Assembly: GCA_031580995.1 (NCBI GenBank)
Contig: JAVLCC010000002.1
Coordinates: 1-64,000, forward strand
Source: CAJXVY01 sp031580995
Lineage (GTDB): Bacteria > Actinomycetota > Actinomycetes > Actinomycetales > Microbacteriaceae
DNA: 64,000 nucleotides
Direction of reading: 5' to 3'
The translations under genes were made by a program, and so were the position numbers. Within the stretch, counting starts at the first letter, position 1; each line of letters begins with the position of its first letter. The notes under the pieces were generated by a model. The model saw nothing but the letters and a program-made list of their open reading frames with translations. It had not been told where the DNA came from and ran no database searches. Of the stretch, positions 46,479 to 56,238 are shown piece after piece.

Positions 46479-47300
46479 ATGCCAAGGTTAAAAATCGCAA
46501 CAGTAAACGTAAACGGAATCCGTGCAGCTCACCGCAAAGGAATGGGTGAATGGGTTGAATCAACCAATCCAGACATTCTTGCCCTGCAAGAGGTTAGAGC
46601 CGGAGATACAGATGTGAAAAAAATCATTTCTGAAATCGGTGGGCTGGCAGAAGATGGTGGCCTCTGGCACCTAGATCACGATGAAGCCTCCGCCAAGGGA
46701 AGGGCCGGGGTGGCCGTTTTATCAAAGCTTCCAATTCATTCAAGGTCGATAACACTTGGTGCAGATGATTTTGATTCAGCCGGGCGCTGGTTAGAAACAG
46801 AGTTTGAGATTGAGGATAAAAAACTAACCGTGGTGAGCGTCTATGTTCACTCAGGCGAGGTTGATTCTCCCAAACAGGTTGAGAAGTATAAGTTTTTGGA
46901 TGCAATGACCATTCGCTTGCAGCAGTTGATGAAAAAAGAGTTGGTGTTAGTGGTGGGAGATCTAAACGTGGGTCACACCGAGCTGGATATCAAAAACTGG
47001 AAGGGCAACATCAAAAACTCGGGTTTCCTGCCTGAGGAACGCGCCTATTTTGATGGATTCATGAACGAACAGGGATGGGTAGATATTGGCAGGCAAGCTC
47101 ACCCGGAACAACCTGGGCCTTATTCTTGGTGGTCATATCGAGGACAAGCTTTTGATAACGATGCCGGCTGGAGAATTGATTATCAGCTAGCGACACCATC
47201 ACTTGCCAAATATGCCAGTGAATATGAGGTTCACAGGGCACCCAGCTACGATACTCGTTGGAGCGATCACTCCCCCGTGGTTGCTAGCTACTCACTTTGA
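46479..47300 (+). CDS. xthA: Exodeoxyribonuclease III
   Basis: ExoIII-family AP endonuclease/3' exonuclease in base excision repair. The 273-residue protein shows [26 protein letters not shown] (metal Glu), [25 protein letters not shown] and the catalytic [11 protein letters not shown] at the end. The divergent neighbour ptsI starts only 33 bases away. trpS starts 11 bases after its stop. Confidence 0.95.
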   Translation: MPRLKIATVNVNGIRAAHRKGMGEWVESTNPDILALQEVRAGDTDVKKIISEIGGLAEDGGLWHLDHDEASAKGRAGVAVLSKLPIHSRSITLGADDFDSAGRWLETEFEIEDKKLTVVSVYVHSGEVDSPKQVEKYKFLDAMTIRLQQLMKKELVLVVGDLNVGHTELDIKNWKGNIKNSGFLPEERAYFDGFMNEQGWVDIGRQAHPEQPGPYSWWSYRGQAFDNDAGWRIDYQLATPSLAKYASEYEVHRAPSYDTRWSDHSPVVASYSL

Positions 47301-47311
47301 ATGGTGGTCTG

Positions 47312-48322
47312 ATGACAAAGCCGAATCTTTTATCTGGGATGCAACCAAGCGCATCATCGTTGCATCTGGGCAACTATCTGGGGGCTCTGACGCAATGGGT
47401 GGCAATGCAAAAAACCCATAACGCGCATTACGTCATTGTTGATTTGCACGCAATCACGGTCCCTCAAGACCCAAAGCTATTGGCTGAAAACACAAGAAAA
47501 ACAGCCGCTCAATACATCGCGGCGGGTTTGGATGTCAATCAATCCACTCTGTTCGTTCAATCACAGGTTCCCGCTCACTCGGAACTGGCCTGGATTCTCA
47601 ACTGCGTGGCAAGCTTTGGAGAGACCAGCAGAATGACGCAGTTTAAGGACAAAAGCCAAAAAGGTGGCAGTGATAACGCCTCGGTTGGCCTATTCACCTA
47701 CCCAATTTTGCAGGCTGCAGATATTTTGCTTTACAGACCCAAGGCAGTTCCAGTTGGAGAAGACCAAAGGCAGCACCTGGAACTAACAAGAAACATCGCT
47801 GAGAGATTTAATAATAGATACGGAAAAGTCTTTGAGATACCAGAGGCTGTGATCTTAAAAGAGACAGCAAAAATCTATGATTTACAAAACCCCACGGCAA
47901 AGATGAGCAAATCTGCCAATGAGCCCAAAGGAACGGTAAATCTTTTGGATGAGGATTCGGTGATAGCTAAAAAGATTAAATCGGCCGTCACTGACACCGA
48001 TGGTGAAATCCGTTTCGATTATGAAAATAAACCTGGGGTTTCTAACTTGCTTGGGATTTTCTCTGCAGTCACCGAAAGAACAGTGACCGACATCGTTGAC
48101 GAATTCGCTGGTGGTGGATACGGACAACTGAAGCAGGCTGTTGCTGATGCCGTAATTGAAGCTGTTGCCCCGATTAGAGAAAAAACCAACGAGCTAATGG
48201 ATGACACGGGTCATCTAGATGAGCTTTTATTACAAGGTGCACATAAGGCTAGAGACACTGCTAATAAGACTTTGAAGGATGTGCAAGACGCACTCGGCTT
48301 CATTCCATATCGGAATATCTAA
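47312..48322 (+). CDS. trpS: Tryptophanyl-tRNA synthetase
   Basis: Charges tRNA-Trp. The class I synthetase has [21 protein letters not shown] (HIGH-like SSLHLGNY), [15 protein letters not shown] and the KMSKS loop [13 protein letters not shown] prefer ATG 47312 (336 residues) over the in-frame TTG 47297, which would add five residues; neither has a strong ribosome site. A tryptophan-cleaving enzyme gene lies 8 kb away, but no regulation links them in the sequence. Confidence 0.96.
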   Translation: MTKPNLLSGMQPSASSLHLGNYLGALTQWVAMQKTHNAHYVIVDLHAITVPQDPKLLAENTRKTAAQYIAAGLDVNQSTLFVQSQVPAHSELAWILNCVASFGETSRMTQFKDKSQKGGSDNASVGLFTYPILQAADILLYRPKAVPVGEDQRQHLELTRNIAERFNNRYGKVFEIPEAVILKETAKIYDLQNPTAKMSKSANEPKGTVNLLDEDSVIAKKIKSAVTDTDGEIRFDYENKPGVSNLLGIFSAVTERTVTDIVDEFAGGGYGQLKQAVADAVIEAVAPIREKTNELMDDTGHLDELLLQGAHKARDTANKTLKDVQDALGFIPYRNI

Positions 48323-48347
48323 GCCAAAAGGAGTATTGTTCTAAGTG

Positions 48348-48487
48348 TGCTTCGGGGTCAGTGAAAATCTGAGCCGGCGGTTAGAGTCCGCGACCCGACT
48401 TTGGTCTCTGCAACCAGCAGAGAAACTAAAGGCGGTTGATTTGGTGAAATTCCAGAACCGACGGTAAAAGTCCGGATGGTAGAAGCA
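48348..48487 (+). ncRNA. FMN riboswitch (RFN element) aptamer
   Basis: The 221-base leader of ribD carries the conserved RFN pattern: TGCTTC (48348-48353) closes with GAAGCA (48482-48487), and in between are CTTCGGGGTCAGTGAAAATC, CCGGCGGTTAGAGTCCGCGA, GGTGAAATTCCAGAACCG and CGGTAAAAGTCCGGATG. It binds FMN and switches riboflavin synthesis off. Confidence 0.96.
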
Positions 48488-48509
48488 GTAGGTCAGCTTA
48501 TGCTGCCCG

Positions 48510-48541
48510 CTCGCCCCGCAGTGTTTGAGAGAAAGGGCGAG
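48510..48541 (+). promoter_or_regulatory. Riboswitch expression platform masking the ribD ribosome site
   Basis: CTCGCCC (48510-48516) can pair with GGGCGAG (48535-48541), which contains the purine-rich ribosome site just before ATG 48544. No T tract follows, so translation rather than transcription is probably controlled. Confidence 0.65.
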
Positions 48542-48543
48542 AA

Positions 48544-49581
48544 ATGGTTTCCAATCACCTCTTTGAATCAGCCATGCGGCATGCGCTGAATCTTGCCCTG
48601 AACGGTCCCGCCTATGGCGTGAACCCCCAGGTTGGAGCAGTGATTTTGGACCCTGAGGGCCAGGTTGTTGCTGAGGGTTGGCACATGGGAAGTGGTAGCC
48701 CGCACGCTGAAATTGTTGCTTTAGAAAACGCAAGAGAGAAATTTGGTTTTCAGTCAAAGTTTCCTCAGGGCTACACAGCTGTTGTCACCTTAGAACCATG
48801 CAACCACACTGGAAAAACCGGCCCCTGCAGCCATGCAATCTTGGATGCGGGCATCTCCACAGTTGTTTACGCATCAAACGATCCCGGTGAAGACTCATCC
48901 GGTGGAGGAAAGTTTCTAAAAAAACAGGGTGTCGAGGTAATAAAGGGCATGCTGAAATCAGAAGCTGACGATCAGGCTCGTCACTGGATTAGGTCAACCA
49001 AGCATCAAAGGCCATTCGTGACCATCAAATACGCCTCGACCTTGGATGGCCGAGGAGCTGCTCAAGATGGTTCAAGTCAATGGATTTCTGGACCAGAGAG
49101 CAGGGCCGATGCTCACAAAAGGCGCAGCGAGGTGGATGCGATTCTGGTTGGCACGGGTACGGCAATTTTTGATGACCCGGAGCTAACTGCCAGGAGACCA
49201 GATGGAAGCTATTTTGATCACCAGCCAATTCGAGTAGTGGTCGGAGAGCGAGAGCTCCCCAAAAGCCTGAGGCTTTTTAATGATCAAGCAGAAACCATTG
49301 TTCTTCCGACCCAGTCTTTGCAGGAAGCGATGACCGAATTGTGGGAAAAAGGAGTCAGGCACGTGCTTGTTGAAGGTGGACCAAACGTCGCCTCCAAGTT
49401 CATCAAACAAGGACTAGCGGATGAGTTTCTGGTTTACATGGCACCAATGCTTCTGGGTGGGGATAAAACGGCCATCAAAGATATTGGGATTGGAAGCATC
49501 TCAGAGGCCATCGATTTAGAGATCAAGGAACTGAAGACCCTTGGCAAAGACATTTTCATAAGAGCGAATAGGAGCAAGTGA
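48544..49581 (+). CDS. ribD: Riboflavin biosynthesis deaminase/reductase
   Basis: RibD deaminates and reduces the pyrimidine intermediate from GTP cyclohydrolase II. The 345-residue protein has a deaminase domain with HAE (His54/Glu56) and the zinc cysteines in EPCNHTGKTGPC (Cys86, Cys95), then a reductase domain (about 150-345) with TIKYASTLDGRGA, VGTGTAIFDDPEL and HVLVEGGPNVASKFI. It is the first gene under the FMN riboswitch and overlaps ribE (TGATG). Confidence 0.96.
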   Translation: MVSNHLFESAMRHALNLALNGPAYGVNPQVGAVILDPEGQVVAEGWHMGSGSPHAEIVALENAREKFGFQSKFPQGYTAVVTLEPCNHTGKTGPCSHAILDAGISTVVYASNDPGEDSSGGGKFLKKQGVEVIKGMLKSEADDQARHWIRSTKHQRPFVTIKYASTLDGRGAAQDGSSQWISGPESRADAHKRRSEVDAILVGTGTAIFDDPELTARRPDGSYFDHQPIRVVVGERELPKSLRLFNDQAETIVLPTQSLQEAMTELWEKGVRHVLVEGGPNVASKFIKQGLADEFLVYMAPMLLGGDKTAIKDIGIGSISEAIDLEIKELKTLGKDIFIRANRSK

Positions 49582-50180
49582 TGTTTACAGGAATCATTGA
49601 AGAGTTGGGTGAGATAACAGGCATTGAAAAACAGCCAGATGCCGTGAGACTGACAATCGGTGGCAAAAAAGTGGTTGATGATCTAAATCGCGGTGAATCA
49701 ATCTCGGTTTCTGGAACCTGCCTCACAGCCATTGAAATCGATGAACACGGCTTCACTGCAGATGTCATGCACGAGACCATCAGACTAAGTGGGTTGCAAA
49801 GAGTTGAGGTTGGCCAAAAGGTCAATCTGGAGCGCGCAATGACCGCAGCAACCCGTTTTGGTGGCCACGTGGTTCAAGGACACGTGGATGGCGTTGCCGA
49901 ATTTGTCTCTAGAGAGAAAAGTGACAACTGGGATTGGGTGCGAATCAGTGTTCCTGATGAGCTAATGAAATATGTGGTTATGAAAGGCTCCATCACATTT
50001 GACGGGATTTCACTGACCGTGAACGAAATCGATGGAAACGTAATTGGACTGAGTTTGATTCCAGAGACTTTAGAAGTGACCACCCTTGGCTATAAAAAGC
50101 CAGGTGACTTGGTAAATGTGGAAGTAGATGTAATGGCCAAGCACATCGAAAGATTGATGGAAGCAAGAGAGCAGGGATGA
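49581..50180 (+). CDS. ribE: Riboflavin synthase alpha subunit
   Basis: Dismutates two lumazines to riboflavin. The 199-residue protein has two similar lumazine-binding halves, opening with MFTGIIEELGEI and containing SVSGTCLTA and LERAMTAATRFGGHVVQGHVDG in the first, FDGISLTVNEI in the second. I set the start at ATG 49581 (AGGAG six bases before) rather than the adjoining GTG 49578. It overlaps ribBA by four bases (ATGA). Confidence 0.96.
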   Translation: MFTGIIEELGEITGIEKQPDAVRLTIGGKKVVDDLNRGESISVSGTCLTAIEIDEHGFTADVMHETIRLSGLQRVEVGQKVNLERAMTAATRFGGHVVQGHVDGVAEFVSREKSDNWDWVRISVPDELMKYVVMKGSITFDGISLTVNEIDGNVIGLSLIPETLEVTTLGYKKPGDLVNVEVDVMAKHIERLMEAREQG

Positions 50181-51409
50181 TTTTTAGCCCAATAGAAAAA
50201 GTGCTGGAAGACCTGCGCGCAGGAAAGCCAGTTCTAGTAACAGACGATGAAGCTCGTGAAAACGAGGGTGATGCAATCATTGCCGCAGAGTTTGCAACCC
50301 CTGAATGGGTGGCTTGGATGATTCGCTACACCACGGGTTATATCTGTGCTCCGATGACCGAAAGAAGAGCCAACGAGTTAGACCTTCCGGTGATGTGGCA
50401 AAACAATGAAGACCCGCACCAAACCAACTACACGGTGAGCGTGGATGCGGCCAACAGAGAATCAACCGGAATCTCCGCAAAAGAGCGCTCGCTGACAGCA
50501 AATGTTTTGGCTGATCCTGATTCAACCCCCAAATCACTGATCAGACCAGGTCACGTTTTGCCACTCAGAGCAAAATCTGGTGGGGTGTTAGAAAGAGCCG
50601 GTCATACCGAAGCAGCAGTTGAATTACTGAGACTTGCGGGACTTCAGCAGGTGGGTTTGATGGCTGAAATGATTAACGATGATGGAACAATGATGAGAGT
50701 TCCGGAACTATTTTCAATCGCTGAGAGGTTTGACCTAAGCATGACAAATATTCATGAGCTCAGCGACTACGTTCGCCAGAGGGCAAACGGAGAAGTTTCG
50801 AAGACAAATAGAATCCGTTTGGAAGCAGAAACCCAAATCCCAACAACCTGGGGAGATTTTAAAGTGCGCGGTTATTACGATGCCCGCACCACAGCCGAAC
50901 ACGTTGCCCTGATCGCGGGTAACCCCGGTAAGAAAGATGTTTTGGTCAGACTCCACTCCGAATGCATCACTGGTGAGGCATTCGGCTCACTCAAATGCGA
51001 GTGTGGCCCACAATTGGATGCTGCTTTGGAAAAAGCCCAGGAGGACCCAAACGGAGGCATTATTTTATACCTAAGAGGCCAGGAGGGCAGGGGTATTGGG
51101 CTTTTGAATAAACTCAAGGCCTATGCCTTGCAGGAGCAGGGAATGGACACCGTAGACGCCAACTTGGCTTTAGGTCTTCCCAGCGAGGCACGTGAATACG
51201 GTGCCGCAGTAGAAATGCTCAAAGACTTGGGGGTTGAAAGCGTGCGCTTGATGTCTAATAACCCAGCCAAGGTAAAGTTTTTGGAAGATGCAGGAATACC
51301 CGTTACCGAGCTCTCTCCACTTTTGGTGGGCATGAGCGAGGAGAATCAGGGTTATCTCGACACAAAGCGTGATCGAATGGGTCACATGATTCCCGAAACT
51401 GAGCAATGA
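50177..51409 (+). CDS. ribBA: Fused DHBP synthase / GTP cyclohydrolase II
   Basis: One protein supplies both riboflavin precursors. The 410-residue fusion has RibB (residues 1-205: DDEARENEGDAIIAAEF, HTEAAVELLRLAG) and RibA (about 210-410) with zinc cysteines 263, 274 and 276 in HSECITGEAFGSLKCECG, then RGQEGRGIGLLNKLKAYALQ and LMSNNPAKV. Both catalytic halves look intact. ATGA overlaps link it to ribE and ribH. Confidence 0.96.
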   Translation: MIFSPIEKVLEDLRAGKPVLVTDDEARENEGDAIIAAEFATPEWVAWMIRYTTGYICAPMTERRANELDLPVMWQNNEDPHQTNYTVSVDAANRESTGISAKERSLTANVLADPDSTPKSLIRPGHVLPLRAKSGGVLERAGHTEAAVELLRLAGLQQVGLMAEMINDDGTMMRVPELFSIAERFDLSMTNIHELSDYVRQRANGEVSKTNRIRLEAETQIPTTWGDFKVRGYYDARTTAEHVALIAGNPGKKDVLVRLHSECITGEAFGSLKCECGPQLDAALEKAQEDPNGGIILYLRGQEGRGIGLLNKLKAYALQEQGMDTVDANLALGLPSEAREYGAAVEMLKDLGVESVRLMSNNPAKVKFLEDAGIPVTELSPLLVGMSEENQGYLDTKRDRMGHMIPETEQ

Positions 51410-51858
51410 GCGGTGCTGGATCTCCTGAATTCAACCTCGATGCCTCAGCGCTAAAGGTCGCTGTAATTCACTCAAGCTGGCATGAGCCAGTTATGCAGGG
51501 TTTAGTTGCAGGTGCAAAAAGAGCACTGTCTGAGACAAACTGCAGCCAGGCAAGTTTTCATTCGGTACCGGGCGCATTTGAACTTCCCCTAGCAGCTGCC
51601 AAACTAGCCAAAACCCACGATGCAGTGATTGCTTTGGGGGTCGTTATTAGAGGCGATACCCCGCATTTTGACTATGTTTGCAACGCTGCCACTGATGGTC
51701 TTTTGAGAGTGATGCTGGATAGCCAAACACCAATTGGTTTTGGCCTGCTAACCGTTGACGATGAGCAGCAAGCCGTGCTCAGAGCTCAGGAAAATGGCGA
51801 TAACAAAGGTGTTGAATCCACCTATGCAGCTCTAAAAATGGCACTAGATTTCAGATAA
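51406..51858 (+). CDS. ribH: 6,7-dimethyl-8-ribityllumazine synthase
   Basis: RibH condenses the RibD and RibB products to lumazine and forms capsid-like assemblies. The 150-residue protein has VAVIHSSWHEPVMQGLVAGA, HSVPGAFELPLAA and LGVVIRGDTPHFDYVCNA with the catalytic His. The final stretch AALKMALDFR is shorter than in many homologues. It is the last pathway gene of the riboswitch operon. Confidence 0.96.
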   Translation: MSGAGSPEFNLDASALKVAVIHSSWHEPVMQGLVAGAKRALSETNCSQASFHSVPGAFELPLAAAKLAKTHDAVIALGVVIRGDTPHFDYVCNAATDGLLRVMLDSQTPIGFGLLTVDDEQQAVLRAQENGDNKGVESTYAALKMALDFR

Positions 51859-51891
51859 TCTTCTAAGCTGAAATTCCTGGAGGAAAAATTC

Positions 51892-52266
51892 ATGGAACTT
51901 ACAGCTGAGATCATAAGAAACATAACGCTTATTCTGCACTTCATCGGTATCGGTGCACTTCTTGGTGGTTTTCTAACCCAAATGAAAGCTATGCGCTCAA
52001 GACAGGCCAAGATAGTCCCAGCAATCAACCACGGTGCCTGGACGATGTTCATAACGGGTCTGATTTTGACCGGTGTGGCCGAATACAGAGCTTCAATTAA
52101 TGACTTTGAAGTGAACCATGCACTAATCGGAGCAAAGACCGTTGTTGTTGTGGTCATCTTGGTTTTGGTTTTACTGAATAGAAAAAAGCCAGTGGTTTCA
52201 CCAGCTGTTTTTGGATCAATTGGTTTACTCACAATAGCGAATATCACAATGGCGGTTTTGTACTAG
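51892..52266 (+). CDS. Small membrane protein of unknown function
   Basis: A 124-residue protein with four predicted membrane helices (about 5-28, 48-66, 77-97, 102-122). CTGGAGG stands eight bases before ATG 51892, so expression is well supported. It follows ribH by 33 bases and may belong to the riboswitch-controlled transcript, which would be compatible with a flavin-related or unrelated role. I recognise no family. Confidence 0.7.
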   Translation: MELTAEIIRNITLILHFIGIGALLGGFLTQMKAMRSRQAKIVPAINHGAWTMFITGLILTGVAEYRASINDFEVNHALIGAKTVVVVVILVLVLLNRKKPVVSPAVFGSIGLLTIANITMAVLY

Positions 52267-52309
52267 CTCGCCATTAGAGAAACTAGCCTTCTAAAACATA
52301 ATCTCGGGT

Positions 52310-52315
52310 TATTCT
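52310..52315 (+). promoter_or_regulatory. Candidate -10 element of ABC exporter
   Basis: TATTCT six bases before GTG 52322. Confidence 0.5.
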
Positions 52316-52321
52316 CACACA

Positions 52322-54091
52322 GTGAGCAATACCAATGAGAACAACCCTCGATCAAGAGAATATAAGGGGCCAAGAGCTAGTTTCAAACAACTCATCCCCT
52401 ATATCGCCGCTGAGAAAACGCCAGTAATAATCGCCATGGTGCTAAGCATCATCGGAGCTGGCCTTTCTCTTGCGCAACCACTGATGGTTGGAAATGTGAT
52501 TAGTGCTGTGGAGCAACAGCAAGAAATACTCCCCTTTGCCACAATTCTGGTTGTGCTGATTCTGCTCTCAGCCGGCTTCTCTGGATTTCAATACTTCCTG
52601 CTTGCCAAAACTGGAGAGGCAGTTGTTCTCAACACCAGAAAACAGCTAATTTCTAAGTTGCTCAGGCTTCCAATTTATGAATACGACCAGCGTCGAGTTG
52701 GCGACATGGTCTCAAGAGCAGGCAGTGATTCGACGCTTCTAAGAGCGGTCTTAACTCAAGGTCTGGTGGAGGCTGTTGGTGGGGCATTTTTGTTCCTTGG
52801 GGCCTTGATTGCGATGGCAGTGATTGACCTGCCTTTGCTTTTGGCAACACTTGCTGTTTTGGCTTTTTCAATAATTGGCATATCCATCGCTGGACGTCGA
52901 ATCAGGTTTGCCACCACTCAGGCTCAGCAACGGGTAGGCGAGATGAGCAGTAGCGTTGAGCGAGCACTTAGTGCAATTCGAACCATTCGTGCCGCCAGGG
53001 CAGAAAAGCGCGAAGGTGAGGCTATTTATAAAGAAGCCACAGAAGCCTACGACCAGGGAGTCAAAATCGCCTCTTTGAGTGCAATAGTTGCACCAATCGC
53101 CCAGCTATCACTGAACATTGCCTTCATCGTTGTGATCGGAGCTGGTGGGCTGAGAGTTGCATCTGGGGAAACTGACATCGCATCACTTGTGACCTTTGTG
53201 ATTTTATTGTTTTTCCTAGTGGGGCCACTTCTGCAGGCATTTGGCGCCTATAGCTCAGTGATGAGCGCATTGGGAGCACTTGCCAGAATTCAAGAAATTA
53301 TGGCGCTTCCAGATGAGCAGTTAGACGATGCACCCAGCACTCGCTCTCCCAAAAACGACACAGCTGTTGAGTTTAGAAATGTTGGCTTTCAATACGCTGG
53401 GGATGAGTCAAAGCCAGTGCTAACGGGGATCAATTTCAAGATTGAAAGAGGGCAAAGAGTTGCTCTAGTTGGTCCATCGGGGGCAGGCAAATCAACTACT
53501 TTTTCCTTGATCGAAAGGTTCTATGAACCTTCTGAGGGTCAGATCTTGATGGACGGGCAGGCGGTAACAGAGTTTTCAAGAGCAACACTTCGTGAGCAAA
53601 TTGGCTATGTCGAGCAGGACGCTCCAGTCCTAGCAGGTTCACTAAAAGACAATTTATTGCTTGGTAAAGAATTCGCTGATGATTCTGAACTGATTCGAGT
53701 ATTGGAAAGAGTGAACCTGACAGAGGTTCTAAACCGAGATAGCAGAGGTCTAGATGCACAAGTGGGAGAAGATGGCATCATGCTCTCCGGGGGTGAAAAG
53801 CAAAGACTGGCGATTGCAAGGGCTTTACTTTCAACTCCACCAATACTTTTGCTAGATGAATCCACATCCAGTCTGGATGGACTGAATGAACAAAGGATGA
53901 GAGAGGCGATTGATGCTGTGAGTGAAAATCGCACAATGCTGGTAATCGCTCACCGGCTTTCAACGGTTGTCGACAGTGATTTGATAATCGTTTTGGAAAA
54001 CGGAAAAATCATTGGACAGGGCACCCATAGTGAATTACTGGAGTCAACACCGCTTTATCAAGATCTTGCCAAACATCAGTTGCTGGTTTAG
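52322..54091 (+). CDS. ABC exporter, fused membrane and ATPase domains
   Basis: A 589-residue half-transporter that presumably works as a homodimer: six membrane helices (about 25-315), then an ATPase with GPSGAGKST, LSGGEKQRLAIARALLS, LLLDESTSSLDGLN and the H loop IAHRLSTV. It belongs to the MsbA/multidrug exporter class; substrate unknown. Start GTG 52322 is preceded by a -10-like box and no ribosome site. kynU follows 15 bases later with its own box. Confidence 0.9.
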   Translation: MSNTNENNPRSREYKGPRASFKQLIPYIAAEKTPVIIAMVLSIIGAGLSLAQPLMVGNVISAVEQQQEILPFATILVVLILLSAGFSGFQYFLLAKTGEAVVLNTRKQLISKLLRLPIYEYDQRRVGDMVSRAGSDSTLLRAVLTQGLVEAVGGAFLFLGALIAMAVIDLPLLLATLAVLAFSIIGISIAGRRIRFATTQAQQRVGEMSSSVERALSAIRTIRAARAEKREGEAIYKEATEAYDQGVKIASLSAIVAPIAQLSLNIAFIVVIGAGGLRVASGETDIASLVTFVILLFFLVGPLLQAFGAYSSVMSALGALARIQEIMALPDEQLDDAPSTRSPKNDTAVEFRNVGFQYAGDESKPVLTGINFKIERGQRVALVGPSGAGKSTTFSLIERFYEPSEGQILMDGQAVTEFSRATLREQIGYVEQDAPVLAGSLKDNLLLGKEFADDSELIRVLERVNLTEVLNRDSRGLDAQVGEDGIMLSGGEKQRLAIARALLSTPPILLLDESTSSLDGLNEQRMREAIDAVSENRTMLVIAHRLSTVVDSDLIIVLENGKIIGQGTHSELLESTPLYQDLAKHQLLV

Positions 54092-54094
54092 CAA

Positions 54095-54100
54095 TATCCT
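54095..54100 (+). promoter_or_regulatory. Candidate -10 element of kynU
   Basis: TATCCT six bases before ATG 54107. It lies just three bases after the exporter stop. Confidence 0.5.
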
Positions 54101-54106
54101 GAACTG

Positions 54107-55417
54107 ATGAAACTTTTCGAGGGTGACCCCACAAACAGAAAAACCATAGAGCAGCTAGATCAAAATGATCCTCTAAAAACCTATCCTGATAAATTTTTTA
54201 GGCCAGATCCCGAACTTTGCTATCTGGATGGAAACTCACTTGGTCGCCCGCCCAAAGAAACAATCGAAAAAATGAGTTATTTCCTCACAGAGGAGTGGGG
54301 AGCCAAATTAGTTGATGGATGGGCTGACTGGATTGACAACGCACAAACTGCTGGGGATATCCTTGGTAGAGCGATTCTCGGGGTCAAGGGTGGACAGACT
54401 CTGGTTTGTGACACCACAAGTGTCAATTTCTACCAACTTTGCGTTGCCGCGGTAAATCATCATCCAAATAGAAACACCATTATCGTCGATAGCTCCAACT
54501 TCCCAACCGACCGCTACATCATCCAAGGAATAGCTGAACAGTTTGGTTTGAAGCTAATCACCCTTGACACGGATGGAAGTGGGGGTCCGGGAGCTGTTGA
54601 GTTTAGAAGTGAATTCGAAATCATTGAGCCAAAAGAATTAGAAAAACAGCTATCTGAGGATGTGGCATTACTGACCCTGCAGGCAGTTAACTACAGAAGC
54701 GGTGCAAGGCAACCAATTTTGGAGATCAATAAATTAGCCCAGAAATACGGGATTCTGGTTATTTGGGATTGTTCGCACGCTGGCGGTTCAATTCAACTCG
54801 ACTTTGACAAAAACGAAATCGACCTTGCGGTTGGTTGCACCTATAAATACGGCAACAGTGGTCCAGGCTCCCCCGCTTGGTTGTTTATTAGAGAAAATCT
54901 TCAGCAATCACTGAACGTTCCCATCCAAGGCTGGTTCGCTCAAGCCGATCAATTCGCTATGGGTCCTAACTTTGAACCAGCAGATGATATTCGTAAATTT
55001 CAAATAGCCTCCCCTCCAATTGCTGGAATCAGGGCGGTTGAGGTCAGCTACAAAATGATTGAAGAAGCTGGGATAGAAAACATTGAACAAAAGGCGGCTG
55101 TTGGAACCCAAATAATGGTTGAGCTTTTTGACTCATGGCTTAAACCACTGGGTTTTGAACTGGGAACGCCCAGAGATTGGGATAAGCGTGGGGGGCATGT
55201 GATCATCACCCATCCGGATGCTAAACAAATAGCGCAGGCTCTGCGAGTAATAAGCAAAGTGATACCCGATTATAGAGAGCCCAATTCGATAAGACTTTCA
55301 ATCTCACCTCTAACAAACAGTTATGCAGACGTTTTTGATGGGTTCAGAAAACTTAGAGATTTAGTGACCTCGGGGGATTACAAAACAATCCAGCAAAGCG
55401 AAAGTCGAGTCACATGA
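54107..55417 (+). CDS. kynU: Kynureninase
   Basis: Cleaves kynurenine to anthranilate and alanine with pyridoxal phosphate. The 436-residue aminotransferase-fold protein has CYLDGNSLGRPP near 37, DSSNFPTDRYI, WDCSHAGGSI (cofactor Asp) and the PLP lysine in GCTYKYGNSGPGSP (Lys247). It overlaps kynA by four bases. Kynurenine formamidase, needed between the two, is not in the window. Confidence 0.93.
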   Translation: MKLFEGDPTNRKTIEQLDQNDPLKTYPDKFFRPDPELCYLDGNSLGRPPKETIEKMSYFLTEEWGAKLVDGWADWIDNAQTAGDILGRAILGVKGGQTLVCDTTSVNFYQLCVAAVNHHPNRNTIIVDSSNFPTDRYIIQGIAEQFGLKLITLDTDGSGGPGAVEFRSEFEIIEPKELEKQLSEDVALLTLQAVNYRSGARQPILEINKLAQKYGILVIWDCSHAGGSIQLDFDKNEIDLAVGCTYKYGNSGPGSPAWLFIRENLQQSLNVPIQGWFAQADQFAMGPNFEPADDIRKFQIASPPIAGIRAVEVSYKMIEEAGIENIEQKAAVGTQIMVELFDSWLKPLGFELGTPRDWDKRGGHVIITHPDAKQIAQALRVISKVIPDYREPNSIRLSISPLTNSYADVFDGFRKLRDLVTSGDYKTIQQSESRVT

Positions 55418-56238
55418 CCGTCAATAAACACCTCACCTACACCAGCTACCTAAAAGTTGATGAACTACTAAACCTTCAACAACCTCAAAGCGAGGGACCG
55501 GAACACGATGAGCTGTTGTTCATAACAATCCATCAGGTTTATGAACTTTGGTTCAAACAGATTTTGCACGAAGCCGAGGCTCTGCAAAATTCTCTCGAGA
55601 CTGGCGACACTCATAGGTCACTGTCCCTATTGGCAAGAATTCGAAACATCATGAAAACCTGTGTTTCGCAATTGGACATTCTGGAGACGATGACACCTCT
55701 GCAGTTCAATTCATTTAGGGATCGGCTTTCTTCGGCAAGTGGTTTTCAGTCAGCCCAATTTAGGGAACTGGAAGCGGTTTTGGGAAGAAGAGACAAGGCT
55801 GGAAAAGACTCAGGCAAAACAACAGGCATGGGCATGAGCGAGCACCTTACAGCTGGCAGTGAGGCAAGAATTCGAGTCGAGCAGGCCATGAATAGAAAAT
55901 CTGTTTGGCATTCAGCACTTGATTATTTCAACTCCCGATCACCCATTCCCGCCGAGGCTTTGATAGTTGATCCATCCCTTGCATGGGAGCCAAACGAGGA
56001 TGTTCAAAAAGTCCTAATCGAGCTTCACAGAAACGACCCTGAGTCAAATATGGTCGGTGAGGCACTCACCGACCTCGACGAAGGTTTGCAGGAGTGGAGA
56101 TATCGTCATGTGAAAATGGTCGAGCGGACTATCGGAACGAAGATTGGAACAGGTGGCTCCAGTGGGGCCGGCTACCTGGCTTCAACACTTTTCAACCCGG
56201 TGTTTCCAGATCTTTGGGCAATCAGGAGTCAGTTTTAG
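55414..56238 (+). CDS. kynA: Tryptophan 2,3-dioxygenase
   Basis: Opens the indole ring of tryptophan to N-formylkynurenine using haem. The 274-residue protein has ELLFITIHQVYELWFKQILHE, MTPLQFNSFRDRLSSASGFQS, haem His in WRYRHVKMVERTIG and GTGGSSGAGYLA, with the normal length. It forms a two-gene unit with kynU. The last 17 bases overlap opposing folD. Confidence 0.95.
   Translation: MTVNKHLTYTSYLKVDELLNLQQPQSEGPEHDELLFITIHQVYELWFKQILHEAEALQNSLETGDTHRSLSLLARIRNIMKTCVSQLDILETMTPLQFNSFRDRLSSASGFQSAQFRELEAVLGRRDKAGKDSGKTTGMGMSEHLTAGSEARIRVEQAMNRKSVWHSALDYFNSRSPIPAEALIVDPSLAWEPNEDVQKVLIELHRNDPESNMVGEALTDLDEGLQEWRYRHVKMVERTIGTKIGTGGSSGAGYLASTLFNPVFPDLWAIRSQF

Noticed and set aside
48341..48757. 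Minus-strand reading frame over the riboswitch
   Set aside because: It is the complement of the RFN element and ribD start; the riboswitch explains the sequence.
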